NCBI GenBank assembly: GCA_033026295.1
Contig: CM065177.1
Coordinates: 3,465,400 to 3,529,399 of the forward strand
Direction: 5' to 3'
Origin: Channa striata
Taxonomy: Eukaryota; Chordata; Actinopteri; Anabantiformes; Channidae
Length of the DNA: 64,000 nt
The notes under the pieces are model-generated. The model did no database searches. It was not told the origin of the DNA and saw only the letters and a program-made list of their open reading frames with translations. The translations under genes and the position numbers were made by a program. Of this stretch, positions 24,063-39,000 are shown one piece after another (position 1 is the stretch's first letter; every line of letters begins with the position of its first letter).

Positions 24063-27000
24063 GTAGCAGCCACAGCACACCAACAACCAGGCAGGAGCGA
24101 CTTTACAGTTTTACAGCTTGACCAACAATTCATATCAAAGTCTGGTTACAGGCCTAAGGAACTGTTGGTGCACATGTGAAAAAGTCAAACTGAAAGAGGA
24201 CTCAAATGTGTTATTGTGAGCACATACTTAATTAGACTGACCTTCACATGAAGTGTGAAGTTGACACTTGGACGTTCAGTGAATTTCATTTAAAGCATTT
24301 CATTTGTTTTTCTTCAAAACTTTATTTAAATAGGTTTCATATGATGTTTTTTTGGTTTATACATTTACATTTAGATTTAGTCATTTGGCAGATGATTTTA
24401 TCTAAAGCGACTTGCAAGTGAGGTACAAGGCGAGCAAAGATCTATACCCGAAGGTTGGAAATCACAGCATGGAAGGATGTCACTCCTGAGTTGACCAGCT
24501 AATTTACCAGAACATTTTTATGCACAAACTACAGTGTAGTGTGTTTTTATATCCTAGGGTTACTAACCAAGGTACAAGCAACTTATTTGCAGACAATGGA
24601 TAGTATAAATGTAATGAAACACAAATAAGACAGAAGTGCTACGAGCTTTATATTACTACAGTAACCGATCAGCCATATTGACTTTTGAGGGGTTGCTCAG
24701 GTTTGTCCAACTTTTCTCGATCCAATGTCGGTGGGTTTTCTATTTGGAATTTCTGACTTTGAATTTCCAACTTCTGAGGACAACTTGAGAATTCACTGTT
24801 AAAACAAACAAATACAATGGCGTTTTTTTGTTTCGTCTCCCCATCAAGCCGGGGCCAAAACTTTAGAACCACCTCTTCTTACAACACACTCCAGTACAAG
24901 TCTTCCACCCACTATGAACTTGATAATAAACAGAGATTAGAATTATTATTATATTTCAGACAGTTTCTACTTAAAAACTGAGAACTTTCAGTCTTGGAAA
25001 AAGAAGAATTCATGGCAGAGCTGCTGGTTGGATTGCATTGAATTGTACAGGTGTACCTAATGAAGTGGTCAGTGAGTGTATATCAGTGTAGATGCAAAGC
25101 TCATTGTGATCTTGCTGCAGGTGATCCATTTCATTTGGAAAGGATTTAGGTTAATAGTCTCGGTCTACCCCAAACAGAGAATATCCATAGATACAACTGA
25201 TATGCGCATACAATGCGTCAGTAATGCTAACAGTTAACGTTAGCAGTTAACGTTAGCAGCTAACGTTAAAGTTAACAGGCAATTACTAATGGCGTTAATC
25301 GCTAATTCTAACAGTTGACAAGTAATTGCTAATGTTGACAACATTAAAATTTCTAGCATATGAATATATCCCACACATAAGTGCAAACTCAATTTTACAT
25401 TTTAACTTAAAACGTTTAATGTTCTTATGAATGAGTTTTGTGCCTGCAACAGTAGATATTAATTTTTAGCACTGTGTACAAAGTGAAATTATCAGAGCAA
25501 ATGCAACTAATGCTACTCAGTTCCCAGACTGTGTTTGCGTGCACTTAATTATTTAGATAGTTGATAGAAACCAGCTTCTTCGACAATCAGGGAACAGAAT
25601 CTGCATTGGCCTTTATGTTACTTATATACTTAGTTCAACTTTGTGAAGACTGATTAAAAACAAGGCGGCATTGCTCCATAATGTCTCTGTTTAGCTGCGT
25701 GTCTTTCTGAGACTTGTTGCACACGTGTACTGTTGGAGAAAGCTGATTGGAAATATGGTTATGTGTACACATGTGCGAGAAATCAACATTCTCCGTTTAG
25801 AGATATCAGTTTTCATAATCATAAATTAAAGTTTTTTTCCTACAAAATATATCTTAATTTAAACGTAACTTTCAAGGATTCATCTTGGTCGCTCTTCTCT
25901 TTACTTCCCTGTTTCTATGGCTCATAAGGTACAAAATTGCCTTGTTCTGTCATTTTTGTGTTTTGTGGACAACTTCGGAAAAAGGTTAACAACTTCCTGC
26001 CAAGGCTGACAGACGCCATCTTGTCTTGTCCTACTCAGTGACTGACTGACCAACCAAAGAATATGCCCCTAAACACCGTGTGGTTATCACTACACCTCTG
26101 CGTTTGACGTGTTTGGAGATTAATTTTGCTGTGCTCTTAACTTGTCAGCAGAAAAACAGCACCATGTTAGATATGTTTTTACGGTAACATGAATTATGTC
26201 AGAAGTGCAGTAAGCAGTAGTGATGTATCATTCGTGAGTAAGTACGACTCACTGAGCTGTGGGTCCGTCCTCGGGTCCTTGGTCTTTTGTCACGTGACAG
26301 CCAGGCCGCTCCGTGGCGAGCAGCGAGTCCTACAGTTCTCTCACGAGTCGTTCATCCGGATCGTTACGGATCGTTGTTTCGTTCATTTGTCACGTGACAG
26401 CCACCAGGTCACTGTCGCACTGTTAAACAACGATGGAAACAAGTCGCTTTATTGTGGTATGTATTTGCTTTGCTAAGTTTTCACATGGTTTCAATTGCTT
26501 GTGGCATTTTGTGTATTATAATTTGTCAGCTGAATCAAACCACGCCGTCTTCAGTATATAGCGTTTGAGAACCGCGGCCATTTTTACAACAACACAAGAG
26601 GGACACAGTGTCACGTGGTGTAAGATGAACGAAATGACTCACAATGATTCGTTCAATTTACTGTTCGGGAGTTAAAGATCAAATTACCCATCTCTAATAG
26701 GCAGCAAGTGCAGGATATAGGTTATAAGTTACCTCTAGAAAATATGTAGACGAGAAGATATGGATCATATTTACAGATGCTATGAACATACTATACAGGT
26801 TGTTGTTAACTAGAGCAGACATTTACAGATGGTTAAGGCTTTATAGTGGTTGCTATAGTAATCAGGAATATAAAAGTAGATATGAATATAATATTGAGTA
26901 AACTGTATGTAAACTTCATAAATCATAAAAGTGGTGTTTTCCAGCTTCCAAGTATCTTAAACTTCTATTTTCTAAACAACATTTTAGCCAACCCAACATT

Positions 27001-30000
27001 GTAGCATGGTGGTGGCAGCATCACGCTGTGCAGGTGTTTGTCAGAGGCAGGCACTAGGAGACGGGTCAGGGTTGAGAGAAAGCTGAATGTCCCCATCCAA
27101 CACGACGGAGCTTAAGAGGATTTGCATAGAAGAGTGGCAGAAAATCCTCCAGTCCAGGTGTGCAAAGCATGTTGTGTCATTCCCAAAAGGGTAAATGCAC
27201 TTTGTAGCACTTTTCTACCTGCTGGTACTTAACGTGCCTTACACTGCTTCTTATTTACCCTTTCACACACTGATGGGGGAGCCACCCTGGCCAACACTCA
27301 CCTGAGGCAACTAAGTGGGGGTTCAGTGTCTTGCTCAAGGACACTTCAATGTGTGTCCAGGGGATCAAACCAGCAACTATAGGATTGGTAGACGACTGCG
27401 CTACCTACTGCGTCACAATCACCTCCAAAAACACTAATTGTGCTCAAAGGTCGTTCAACAAAGAACTGAGTAAAGGATTAGAAAACGCATTTACATATAT
27501 ATTTATTTTTGTTCAAATTATTTTTAAAACATTGCTAAAATTCAGTTTTTATGTTGTCATTATGGGGTACTGAGTGTAAGTTAATGAGAAAATATGAATG
27601 ATTGCAGCATTAGGCAGCAACATAACATAAATGTAAAGGGGGGTCTGAAAACTATATATATATGTGTATATATATATATATATATATAATATTTGTATCA
27701 TATTTGTACATTCCAAGCCTCTTTGCTGCCTATATTTTTTGCCCTTAATATGTGTTTTTTCTCATTTTATATGTTATAACTAGTTTCTGTAAACCAACAG
27801 TACTTGGCAGTATTTCTGAGCTGCTCTGATGAAAACAGCATTGTCCTCTGTGCCCTCAAGCCATCACCAGTGCAACACTATTGCTTGCCAGTTGGGGTGA
27901 CAAGCTGTTTTTCTGGGAGGTGGCGTGTTTCAGAAAGTTCCCCCTCTGTCACCGTAGCTTATATGTTGGTAGATTAAAGGGCAGTGACCACGACTCAATG
28001 ACAAACTGTCCAGATGAGCTACAAACATAATCCACACTGCACATCCATCAAAGGCCAAACACCAAATGTGTATAAACTGCTGGGCTCCGTGACAACCGAT
28101 GGTTTCATTAAGCTGATAGTCCACTACATAGAGGTTGTCTTTGAAAAAAATACAGTTCAGTTTTATTGGATACTAAAACAGGAACAGAAAGACAGGAAGT
28201 GTCAACCCTCTAAAGTTAGAGGCCACGACTCTGTTCAGACTTATCGATCCCGTGCTAGTGTGTGATAAAGGGTAATAATAACCGAGCAATATGTCCAGCC
28301 AACTGTCAGCCCCTCATCATCCAAGTTCGATCCCATCTGCATATGCTCAGCGAGGTGTGAGATTAGGCTACAGTGATTTGTGACTGTAAGTTGAGTCACC
28401 CCATGAGATCTGAACTGCTGCCCAATATTTAGGGACATTAGATATTCTTTTTTTACTTACTTGTTAGTTATCTTCTGAGTGTTGTGTCATTGACGTTAAG
28501 AGTTTCTAATTTACTATTAAAAAGTGTATGTTTGCTAATGACATTTTTTAGATTCAATATTTTTAGAATACTTTCAGTGTTTTGACGAAATATTAATTTG
28601 ATGGTGATCTGCCTTTGTACACCAGCCTCTATGGACATGTCATGGGCACAGGTGAAGCTCTAGAGGATCCTTTCTGTGTAAAAACTTTAATTCTAAGTTT
28701 TTAGATGTCTTCCATTTGAAAAGATCTGTGAAGTTTCGATTTTGATGCTACATTGGATAATTACTGATTTTTAAACCCACAACAATTATCTTACAATTAT
28801 TTGCCAATGCACAATTTGAGACACTATTTATCTTTTCTCTTGATTAATTTGTTTGAATTTTAATCCAATTAGTTTTACAAGTGTTAAGACTGTGTTAAAA
28901 ACTTGAGACACAAAATGGTTTAAATCATAATAACTAAGAAGAGAGCTCATTTAATTTTTGATGCTTCTGTACATGTTTCCAAAACACTTTAAGGCTCAGA
29001 ATAAAAATATGAAATCAGATATTCTTGCACTCAAAATGTGTAATTAAGTACATACATATATTTTTACTTATATTTTTGCCTACTACCTCCTAGAATGAGC
29101 TGCAGTTACGTTCAGCGGCTCTGACTAATATAGGATGGAATGGTACATCCTGCACAGGTCTTTAGTCTATCTCAAGGCCAACATGCACATGCCTTTGGAC
29201 TGTGGGAGGAAACTGGAATACTCAGAGGAAACCCATACAAGCACAGAGATTTGAACTGATGACGGTCCTCTACTGCTACCCAGAACCAGAAATGTAAAAG
29301 AGAAACAAGAGCACATTAATGCAAGCCAATAAAAGTTTGCTTTCTGCAGCTCTATGGGAATATTTCAGACCAACAGACCAGCAGAACCAATCCAGCAGTG
29401 CAGTCATGTTTAATGTCTGCAAGCCAAAACTCATGGCTTATCTGTTGGAACCATTGGTAGGTTTCTTGCCTGTCATTACTGTCTTTTCTCCGGTCACAGT
29501 AAGCATTATGTTGGTAGTGGGGGTCCAGTCCCAGGGGAGATCACCAACAGACCCCTGGGATCACCCTCGTTGCAACAGGCAGATGATGGACCCTGTTTTC
29601 ACTAGCGCACTCCAAGGCCGCCAAATTTACCCTGCAATGTCCAGGTACAGTTCCATGGCGGCCCCACAATGTCCCACACTGTGTAGTCTATCTGGAGGGG
29701 TTGGTTGGGATGGATCAAGGGCCCCCTCAGTGCCTCATCCCTTGGCCATTTCCTGGTAGTGGCTGGCACCGGGGGCCTGGGGCTGGACAGTCCCTGAACT
29801 TTATTGATATTTTCCACATACAGGGGCACAGAATCAAATATGCCTGGTGGAGTGGACCCCCAAAGGGACAAACCGATAGCCACTAATCTTTGACACAAAC
29901 AGGCAATTTAGAGGCACCGAATAACCTAATTGCATGTCTTTGGATTGTGGGAGAAAACCAATGCAGGAACTGGGAGTCCATGCAAACTCCACACAGAAAG

Positions 30001-33000
30001 GCCAGAACCTCCTTTCTGTGTGGAGTAGTGCTAACAGTGACACTTTTAATATTAATGAATTCTCAGATTTAGAATGTTTCAGGGTATGATATGCATGTTT
30101 TGTCTTTTTTGCCCTTATCATGGTCCACTTCCACTTTAAAGGTTGTTCTTTGTCCAGCATCTGATGAAGCAGCTCGAGTTGTTGATGGTGGGTGTTATTT
30201 TTCTCCACTACCAGTGAAGAATTTGTGAACTTTTCCAGAACTGGTTCCATTTTGGAGTTGTTTGGTGAATTTGGTCTTGCAGAGCACCATTTCTGTTCTC
30301 AGGGCTCTGTTCTCTGCTTGGATCATGTTGTTGTTCTTCTCTGAAACTTGTTCCTTTGAAAGCATCTCCTCCAGCTCCGGCAGCTTTTTCTGCAGCCTGC
30401 TGCTACAGCTGATAAGACTCTTTATCAGCAGTTTATTGCAACCTTTATTGACTTATTATTTGACTTCAAGACTTTCAAGTTTTTGATTTGCTCATTAACA
30501 TTTCGAATTTCTTGAGTCATTCTATCATTGGTTAGCTTCAGGGTGTCCGTCTCTTCCTTCAGTGTGTTATACAGATCTACATTTATTATCTTTCCATAAG
30601 TCTTAGTATATGTTTTGTCAGGACTCATCTGTATGGTTTTCTCGTCAGCTCCAAGTTCTTCAGTAATGTCCATCAAAGATTTTTGATTCTGGAGTTGAAC
30701 TTTGACACGCTTGATTTTTTGTTGCAGGATTTCATTCTCTCTCTTTCAGAATGTTCTCACTCGTTTGTCTGCACAAGCCAAGATCTTTGCATTGTATTCT
30801 CTGTAAAGATCTTTGAGTTTCTGCTGTGGGACAGCTGTTTGTTGTCTCAAGGCTACTTTGAGGTATTTATTTCATTGTACATGTTATGCAAAGCTTTTTC
30901 ATTCTGGTGGCCTTTGTTGATCTCCTGAATCTTATGTTGCAAAGCCTCATTCTGCCGGCTAATGGCTTCTTTCTCTGCTTTGGCAACATTGTACAATAGA
31001 CCTAAAGCTTTGACTTGTGGTTGTCTCTTTTGAGTTCCAGGATTTCCCTTTAGATGGTGCTGTTCTGCTGGCAAATCACCTTATTCTCCTCCTTCGGTTC
31101 AACTCTCCCCTTCCTCCAAAGCTCTTTCATTTTGCGTTTAGGCCCCAAAGTTCTTTTTGGAGTGGCTCATCGTTTCACCTCTTGGCAATCCATGTGACTG
31201 TGGACTCTACCTGTACCTGCCCCAAAACTAGTCAGGGAAAAAGAAATGTTTACTAGTACTAACTTTATGTTAAACAAAACTACAAAACTTTATATTTTTG
31301 GAATATGTTAGCTGCCCCCAGTGTGACTATAAAAGCAGACTGGGCTGACACTTTATTCTGAATTTGGCAATTTCAGTGTGGATGGAAAATGGATTTTGGA
31401 ATTGATCTGGCAACATAACGGTGGAGTCTTCAGCTCTGCCACATCACAGCTTTCTGTGTTTGCATGTTCTCCCATTTTAACTGTTGTCCAAGAATAATTT
31501 TGAGTATAAAAACATGCTTCTAATGTTTACTGAACTAAACAGCTGTTATTGTTCTGTGGTGATGTATGTGGTCCCACCAGTTGTTAACAACCTGATTGCA
31601 CAGGGACTTATTTTTAAAATTACTAGTACAACAACAACTCAGTATTACCATGTTGTAATTCATGATGGTAATGGCAGCTGGCAGGTCTACCTAGCTGAAT
31701 CTAAAGTTGTCCAGTGGACACATGATGATCTGGGGATGCTTTGATGATAAGGGTGATCTGCATTCTGTGCAGAGTCTCCTTAATCAGCATGGATAAAACT
31801 CCATACTAAAGAGGCATGCCATTCCCTCGGACAATGACTGATTAGGCTTCTGTCAGAGTTATCTAGAGAAGTAGCTTATGGAATACTCTCAGTGATGACT
31901 TGTCAGGCTGAATAACCCCACCTGTGGGAGAAGCTGGACCAAAGAATTCGAGAACCCTGCCCAACAGCACAACAGCCCTTTGGGAAGTTTTCCCTTCCTA
32001 ATATTCCACATAGTTTTAGTTAAACCCCCTTAAAACTAGAATAATGCATCTTTACAGGTTTACAGCCATTAGTAAAGCTGGTGAGTGAAACCAGATCATC
32101 ATCTGATTATCAGATTTTTATAAAGTTCATCTAATTTATCCACCCTAGCTATCTGGGTGATGACTTGTGGTGAGAGTTAAACCACAAAGATAAAGCAGTA
32201 ACATCTTTCATGAAACCTAATTTTTGCCAACTTTTGCTATAGCCTTTGGTCTACTTTGGCATTCATTGAGCAGCATGTTTAGCACTAGGTAAAACATCAT
32301 TTGTTTCTACTGCTAGACTGCAGTTTTGAGACTGGGATGGGAGTGGATGAGAAATTTTTGGAATAAAAAATGTTTTTTTTTTGCTTTCTAAGAGTTCTCA
32401 GCTGGGTACATTCCTCTCATGGTCCACAGAAGGACCAAGAGACTCATTTTCCCTTCAGTGCCCAATCACAAACACACAACGATGAGTAACTCTGAAGTGA
32501 GGAAGCTGAATATAAATCATGAATGATCAGCAACAAGGAGACTCAGTGGGAAAGCAGCATGGGGGAGTGAGTGACTGCTTAAACTGCTAGGAACAACATG
32601 AATGAGGTAATGTGTGATTACATGAGCAGCAGTTAGAATGAGACAAAAAATTTAAGACAGATCAGCTACAGTTTTGTGTTCATCCCATTTCATATGTGTA
32701 AAATTTAAAGGCCTGTGTAGCGTTACCCACATACACTCTCACACCCACGTTTGTTTCTATACTTGTGAGGACACTAATTAACTTAATACAATCCCTAACC
32801 CCAAGCAAAACCTATCTCTAACCCTGACCCTAAAACCCAGTCTTGACCCTCAAAAATCCCTTTTTTAGGGTCAAAAATTGTGAGGATCGTCCCCACTTTA
32901 CAAAAATGTCCCCAGTCTGCTGGTTAAAAATGTTATGGTCCTCATTGAGAATGTCATACAATCTCTCTCGCACACACACACAGATTTCTACAAATTGGCA

Positions 33001-36000
33001 TTTCTTTAGAAAACAAATGGAAAGTAAGTTTAATTTTAATTTTTGTCTTTTGCGTATTTACAAATTTATGCAAATTAGAACACAGTTCTAAAAGCATTTT
33101 TAATGGAATTTTCTAAGCAAAAAAAGAACTTCTCACACAGCTTCACCTGCTGCCGAGGTGGAGGGAACAGAAAACTGAGAAGATCAAGCTGCCTGTAACT
33201 TTGTTAGTATGGAAGAGAAAGACCAGCCAATCATATACAAACATATATAGTATAAAACAGAAACAGAAACATTTACATAGTTTACGAGTTTATATTCTTG
33301 TTGTTTGTGCTCAATTAATGCAATTTTCCTCACTGAGGTACATTTTTATCAGCATGTCCTCTGACCTAAATGCCCACATAAGATACACAGTTTGCTGAAC
33401 TAGGACCACTTCGTGGGCAGGGAAGGTGTCTGTTGGAATTGCACCTCTCTTGGTAGCACTAGACAAAATGGCAGATAATTCAATTCAATTCAATTCAATT
33501 CAGTTCAACTTTATTTATAAAGCGCCAATTTCCAACAAAGTCATCTCAAGGCACTTTACATAATAAAGTCAAGACTCTACAAACAAACAGACATCACCCC
33601 AGATGTTTTCCAGCTTGATTTACTTAATGAGCTAACACTATAGAAGTGAAAGAAAAATAAGCAGCAGCACTGGAAAAAAAATGGAATAACATAATTTGGA
33701 AAAGGATCAAGCCCCCACACCTCCACTCCCAGGGGAGCACTTGTAAACCCGGTCAGGTGTAGTTAATTACCTTCTGCATCACCTGTGATCAGCTGTAATG
33801 ATTTCAGCTAATTAAGAAAAAAAAAGAAGCTGTTCCCACAATCATTACGCTTTTAAAAGATCTCAGGTACAAAGTTGTGGAAAGACGAAAATCTGGAGAA
33901 ACCCATGAAAGCACAGGGAGAACATTCAAACAGAATGGGCGCAGACGACCGTGACGCAGCAGCGCAAACCACTCCACCACGGCGTGGCCACTAACATGAA
34001 CAGCATGTCAACAGACGCTGCAGCAGCACTGACAGTGGTTGGTGAAATATTTCCCCATGTGGGCTTAAATGATTTGAAAGCATTTTCTTTTTGGTGCACA
34101 CATTCAGACCTAATGCACCTCAGTCACAGCACTGCCAATGCAGACACTTTTACCATAAAGCTCCCGTTGGGATCGGAACCCTTCATGGCCTGTTGAACCC
34201 CACAGCATGTGATGAATATCTGCATTTCACATCTGGTCTTTTCGGCTGCACATATTCACATCAAATGACTCGGTTTGCCTTCATACGGACTCAAAGAAGA
34301 GTTCAGTCCATCGCTTTTCTTCACGCTGTTTTCATTTTGACCGGGTTTGTTTCAGGTCAGTGGCAGTGACTTGGGGCAGGAATGCCAATGGTGTGCTCAC
34401 AGTCAGCAGCTCGCAGTAATGGCTGTGCCACGTGCATCAAACAGGAGACAGAATTGCTGTGGAAGTGACAGAGCGAAATGTCACTGCGTACAGCATTATG
34501 TGAAACATGGTCAGCGACTATCACCACAGCTTAGAGGGATACAATTAAAAGAACCCAAGGCGAGAGTCTAACGATACACTGAACGCCATTTGAATAAATG
34601 TCAGCTGCAATGTTATGGAAGCTAAAGTGTTTTGAATATTTTGCTGAATATGTGAAAGTTTTATATCTCTAAGAATTTGCAAACAATAGCCCCGTGGGAA
34701 GTAAAATTTAAAAGTAAAAGGAGGGTTGCAATGACCATAAGTTTTTATGTGCATTGTAAACTTTAAAAAATTCAACGGAAGTGGAGACTACACCCAAAAT
34801 GTCCAAAATGTGTTTTATACTTCGCTGAGGTGGCAATTACGGAATATTTTAGCAGTAGATCTGCTTGTGCGTTCTGGGGAAGCTGTTTGTTGACAGCACT
34901 TCAAATCAAATCATCACTGCCCTTGTTGCATTTTTCGCTGATCAACATTGTGCCATTGTGTATGACTTTGAAAATGTCTAAACACTGTACGTGAGGTCAG
35001 CAGGAGCTCATCAGATTATAAAGTGACAATGATGCCCCCACAATACTTCTGGATGTGTAAGTCAGACACAGTAAGCAAAACATATCAGCAATTTACAGTG
35101 TCATAAATCATCAATTACCCCACGTAACTGTTGCCACCAGTGGAGGATAAAGATAAAGTTTTGATACAAGCTCCATAAATAATGGTCACTAGTATTTGAA
35201 CATATTTATCTGTACTTCACTCGACCACAGTCTGACCAGTTGGTTCTTTTCTTGGAAGCAGCATGGAGGAGACCGTGCGCACACTACTACAAAACCAGGA
35301 CTCACTGGAGGCCCCAAGGTGGACCCACTGGACCTTATGAAAGCATACAAGGTATTGAGACATTTTTAAGTACCTTCATCATTGTTTTATAACACTGATT
35401 ATGTTTTTTTTTGACCTAACAACTGCCTTTCTTAGTTTCAGCTGCACAGAACAACAATTACAAAGGCAGTGACTAAAAATTGTAATACAATATTTTGGAT
35501 TCAGTTGTCATATTGGTCCTTGTTGCAAGAAAGGAAACAATACCATATTGTTTTGGCATAAATTTTAAGTTTTCGAGGGGCATGCAGGAAGCATGGGAGG
35601 AGAGCTAGAAAGAGAACACAAAGCTAAAATCAAACTGAGGACATATTGGTCATGTGGCACGTGCAGTAATCATTAGGCCACAAAAGCGCTCCAGCCTACA
35701 GTTTTACTTTATGAACGGGATGGGAGGTGAGGCAATACTAAACCATACAAATGAGTGAACCATTTCAACTAATATAAAATATGCAACCGCTGTAAAGTGT
35801 TGATTCTTGGTGAGATTAGTAAGTAGTTATAGATTACACACCAACTCTGTCTCTGAAAAACTTCATTTCGATGCAATAAATTGCAAAATGGATTATGAGC
35901 TAATAAATATTTTTATCACAAAATCAATCAAGCCAGACCACAATCATTTCCCGACCTTAATGTCCTGTGAGTGCCCAAATTCACAGTTGTAGACAAACTT

Positions 36001-39000
36001 CGATATGGAGAGTGTGTTCTTAATTTCTTTGTTTCTTTGAGGCATGCATCTTTGATCCACACTCTCTGCATTTCAGGACAAACTCCTGGAGGAAATGTGG
36101 AAGCAACAGGACAGTCTGGAGGGTTCTGCCACCACAGCAGCAGGGGCGTCTACCTCCCCTGAGGCTGGTGGTGGATTGGAAGAAAATTCAAAGGACAGCA
36201 ATCCCCTGCTCGAGCGCCTCAGAGCCTTGGAGGTAAAATTAATTGCATGCCTCATTTTCCCCCATCCCTAAATTATCTTTTCACTACCCCTTCCCATGCT
36301 GCTCGTGCTTCTTTACATTTTTTCACATCCAAAATATCTGACCGATATTGTCTGATATTGTGAATATCTGACTGATTGTTTGCATAGACTTTTGATAAAT
36401 GGTAAGCTGAAAACTAACACAGTGACATATTTGATCACTACAACACTGTCTTTCTTTCTTCTATTAAGGGTCATTAATAGCAGACAGAGATTTAGGCATG
36501 AGTTACATGGGCAGATAGAGCAGCATAAAAAAAGCATATAAAAGCTGCACATTACATTAATTTTACCACGTCACCTGTAGTCGTATTGGGCACCCTGACT
36601 AGTTTGTGATCTTTTGGAGGCAGCTGGTGTTGAACTTAATAAATGAGGAGGGGGCAGGGGAAGCTTATTGTACAACCCGTATCTGTGTAGACACTGATGA
36701 AGAGACTCTGTTTGTCACGTAAAAAACGCTGCAACACGTTGTTTGTTCGCTCAGGTTTACAGTAGGTGAGTATCCACCAGTTACAGGGTTACCGTAAGCT
36801 CTCACAGCCACTATATATACGCACACACAGCTACGTATATTACAGCCTACAATAGACTTCCCCTCAGGGCTCCCCACTGGAAGCCCGGCTGGGCTGCGAT
36901 GGGAGGATGCTGTTTAGGAATATGTGCAGTATCGCTTCACAGACACAGTGTTGCACTTTTCCTACTGGTTTATGAAAAATCAGGGAGAATATAATTAAAC
37001 TAGTCTGCACACCACCATGCAATTATTCATGCAATTGCTGAACAGACTTCCTATGGTGATGTAATTTACATTTGGATCAAAAAACAAGAGGAGGTTAGAA
37101 AAGTCAGGTTTTAAAAGGCAATTATAGAGTTGATCTTACCTATTGTATGTGTGTTGTTGAGTTCTAGAATTTAGATTTAGATTTGTGTGTATTTTGAGCA
37201 CTGGGGTAATACTGGAAGAAGGTTTTCTTTTCATTGGTATGGAAATTATAACAATTGTAGTACCCATTGTCTTTAATACTACACTTAATATCTGTGAGTA
37301 TATGATTATATGTTTTTAAATTTTATAAAGCGATACGTGTTATAATTGGTGCTGATTATTGCTTTTTCAGAATGTTTCGGTAGCGTGTTTGCCCAGGGCA
37401 CTACACAAGCTGGACCCAGCACGTAGGTGGCAATAGTTCAACCCTGATGTGACTAATTATCTCTTTTGGCTCTTTTGCCAGAGCAGGTCAGCATATTGTG
37501 GCCTGTGAGCCAAATCTAGCCCTTATCTAAATTACTTACTGGCCTTTATCAAAGCCTATAGACGCCTGTGCTCGTACTTTGAATTGCTAATTTTGTGGTG
37601 TCAGGCAGGTTCACATGATGTTAAATGCAAATGTCCTAGCTGAGGGGATGTCTGTTTGCAAATAATGAGGGAAATTCAAAATGCCTAAAAATCATTCACA
37701 GCTTCCTAAGTTAATGCATTCCACGAGACTACTAGAACATTAAACATTTTAGTTACCGTGACTGTTTAAATCCAAATCATTTTTTGTTCAAATGTTATAA
37801 CTTGCAGATGATAACAAACTACTACCGCACGTCATATATATAGCGTCATAATCTGATCATCTGAAAATGGCAGTGAGCCATACGGATGACAAATGAATAC
37901 AATCATGGTTTCATCACACCTCTCCATCTTTGAAAGATGCAGAAAAGAAGACAACATTGTGTTGAAGAGCAGTGCTAGGGGCACGGGAACAGCAGAAGAC
38001 AAAATAGTTCTTCACATCCAGGAGGTGATAATTAAAATGCTGACAGGGTAGTTAATGTTTGAAGTCAGTGTTCCAGTGAATGTACAGTACGCCTCCCTGT
38101 CACACATTCCCCGCTGAAAAGGTAATAGGACCCACCATCTGTGGAGGAGTGGCAATTATTAATCACACTCAGGGGCAGATTGACAAGGTGTGTGTGAGTG
38201 TGAGGGGGGGGGGGTCTTTTGTTATTAGCTTAATTTAAATCTTAACATATTATAGACTAATATTTAGTAGGCTGTCAGGTTTCATGTTGCATGTTGGACG
38301 GTCTAATTCTTTTAGTCGCCATCTTATTCAGGACTATCTTGAAAAAAAGTTGTCAGAGTCTGTCACAGGAGAATTTAACCTTAAGAAAAGGTTGTCAATG
38401 TAAGTTTAGTAAGATACATCAGGTTGCAGGTTTTAAAAGTCAAAATTAAACTTACACATGAATAGAGACATTCACTTATTGCCACCTCACCTGCCAAAAT
38501 GTGACCTTCTTTTACAACAAGTAAAAATCTCTAGATCCACACCTGATTTATGGTATCGCGCAAACAACTCAAAGAAATTTGACAAAACACATGGAAATAG
38601 ACAAAACATGAATACTAAAAAATGCACTGCACAAAGCAGCAACACAACTGAATGAAGAAACGCGCTGCAAAAGTAAGACTTGTAATACAATTAGATTAGA
38701 ACACGAGTGCTGATTTCCACAGATGTTGTGAGGGTTTTTGTTGTCATATGAATCAGCTTTGACCACCCAAGGGCAATGCTAATGTTGAAGTGTGGATTAG
38801 TGGCTTAAAGAAAAAAAGCAGCTTATTGCTGGAAAATAAATGAACTATAGAGAGATTTCATGAAGGTCTGCACAAAAAGACCAACATTTCTTGCCATTAG
38901 CAATAGCATTGTTCCCTGTTTGTGGAGAAATGACTTTAAATAATTATTTGTTCAGGAGTCAGCCTCACACATTTGCAAATTGCACCTACATTTAAAGCAA

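Noticed and set aside
32790..32880. Interstitial telomere repeat
   Set aside because: The CTAACCC words are irregular and lie inside a known style of interspersed fish repeat.
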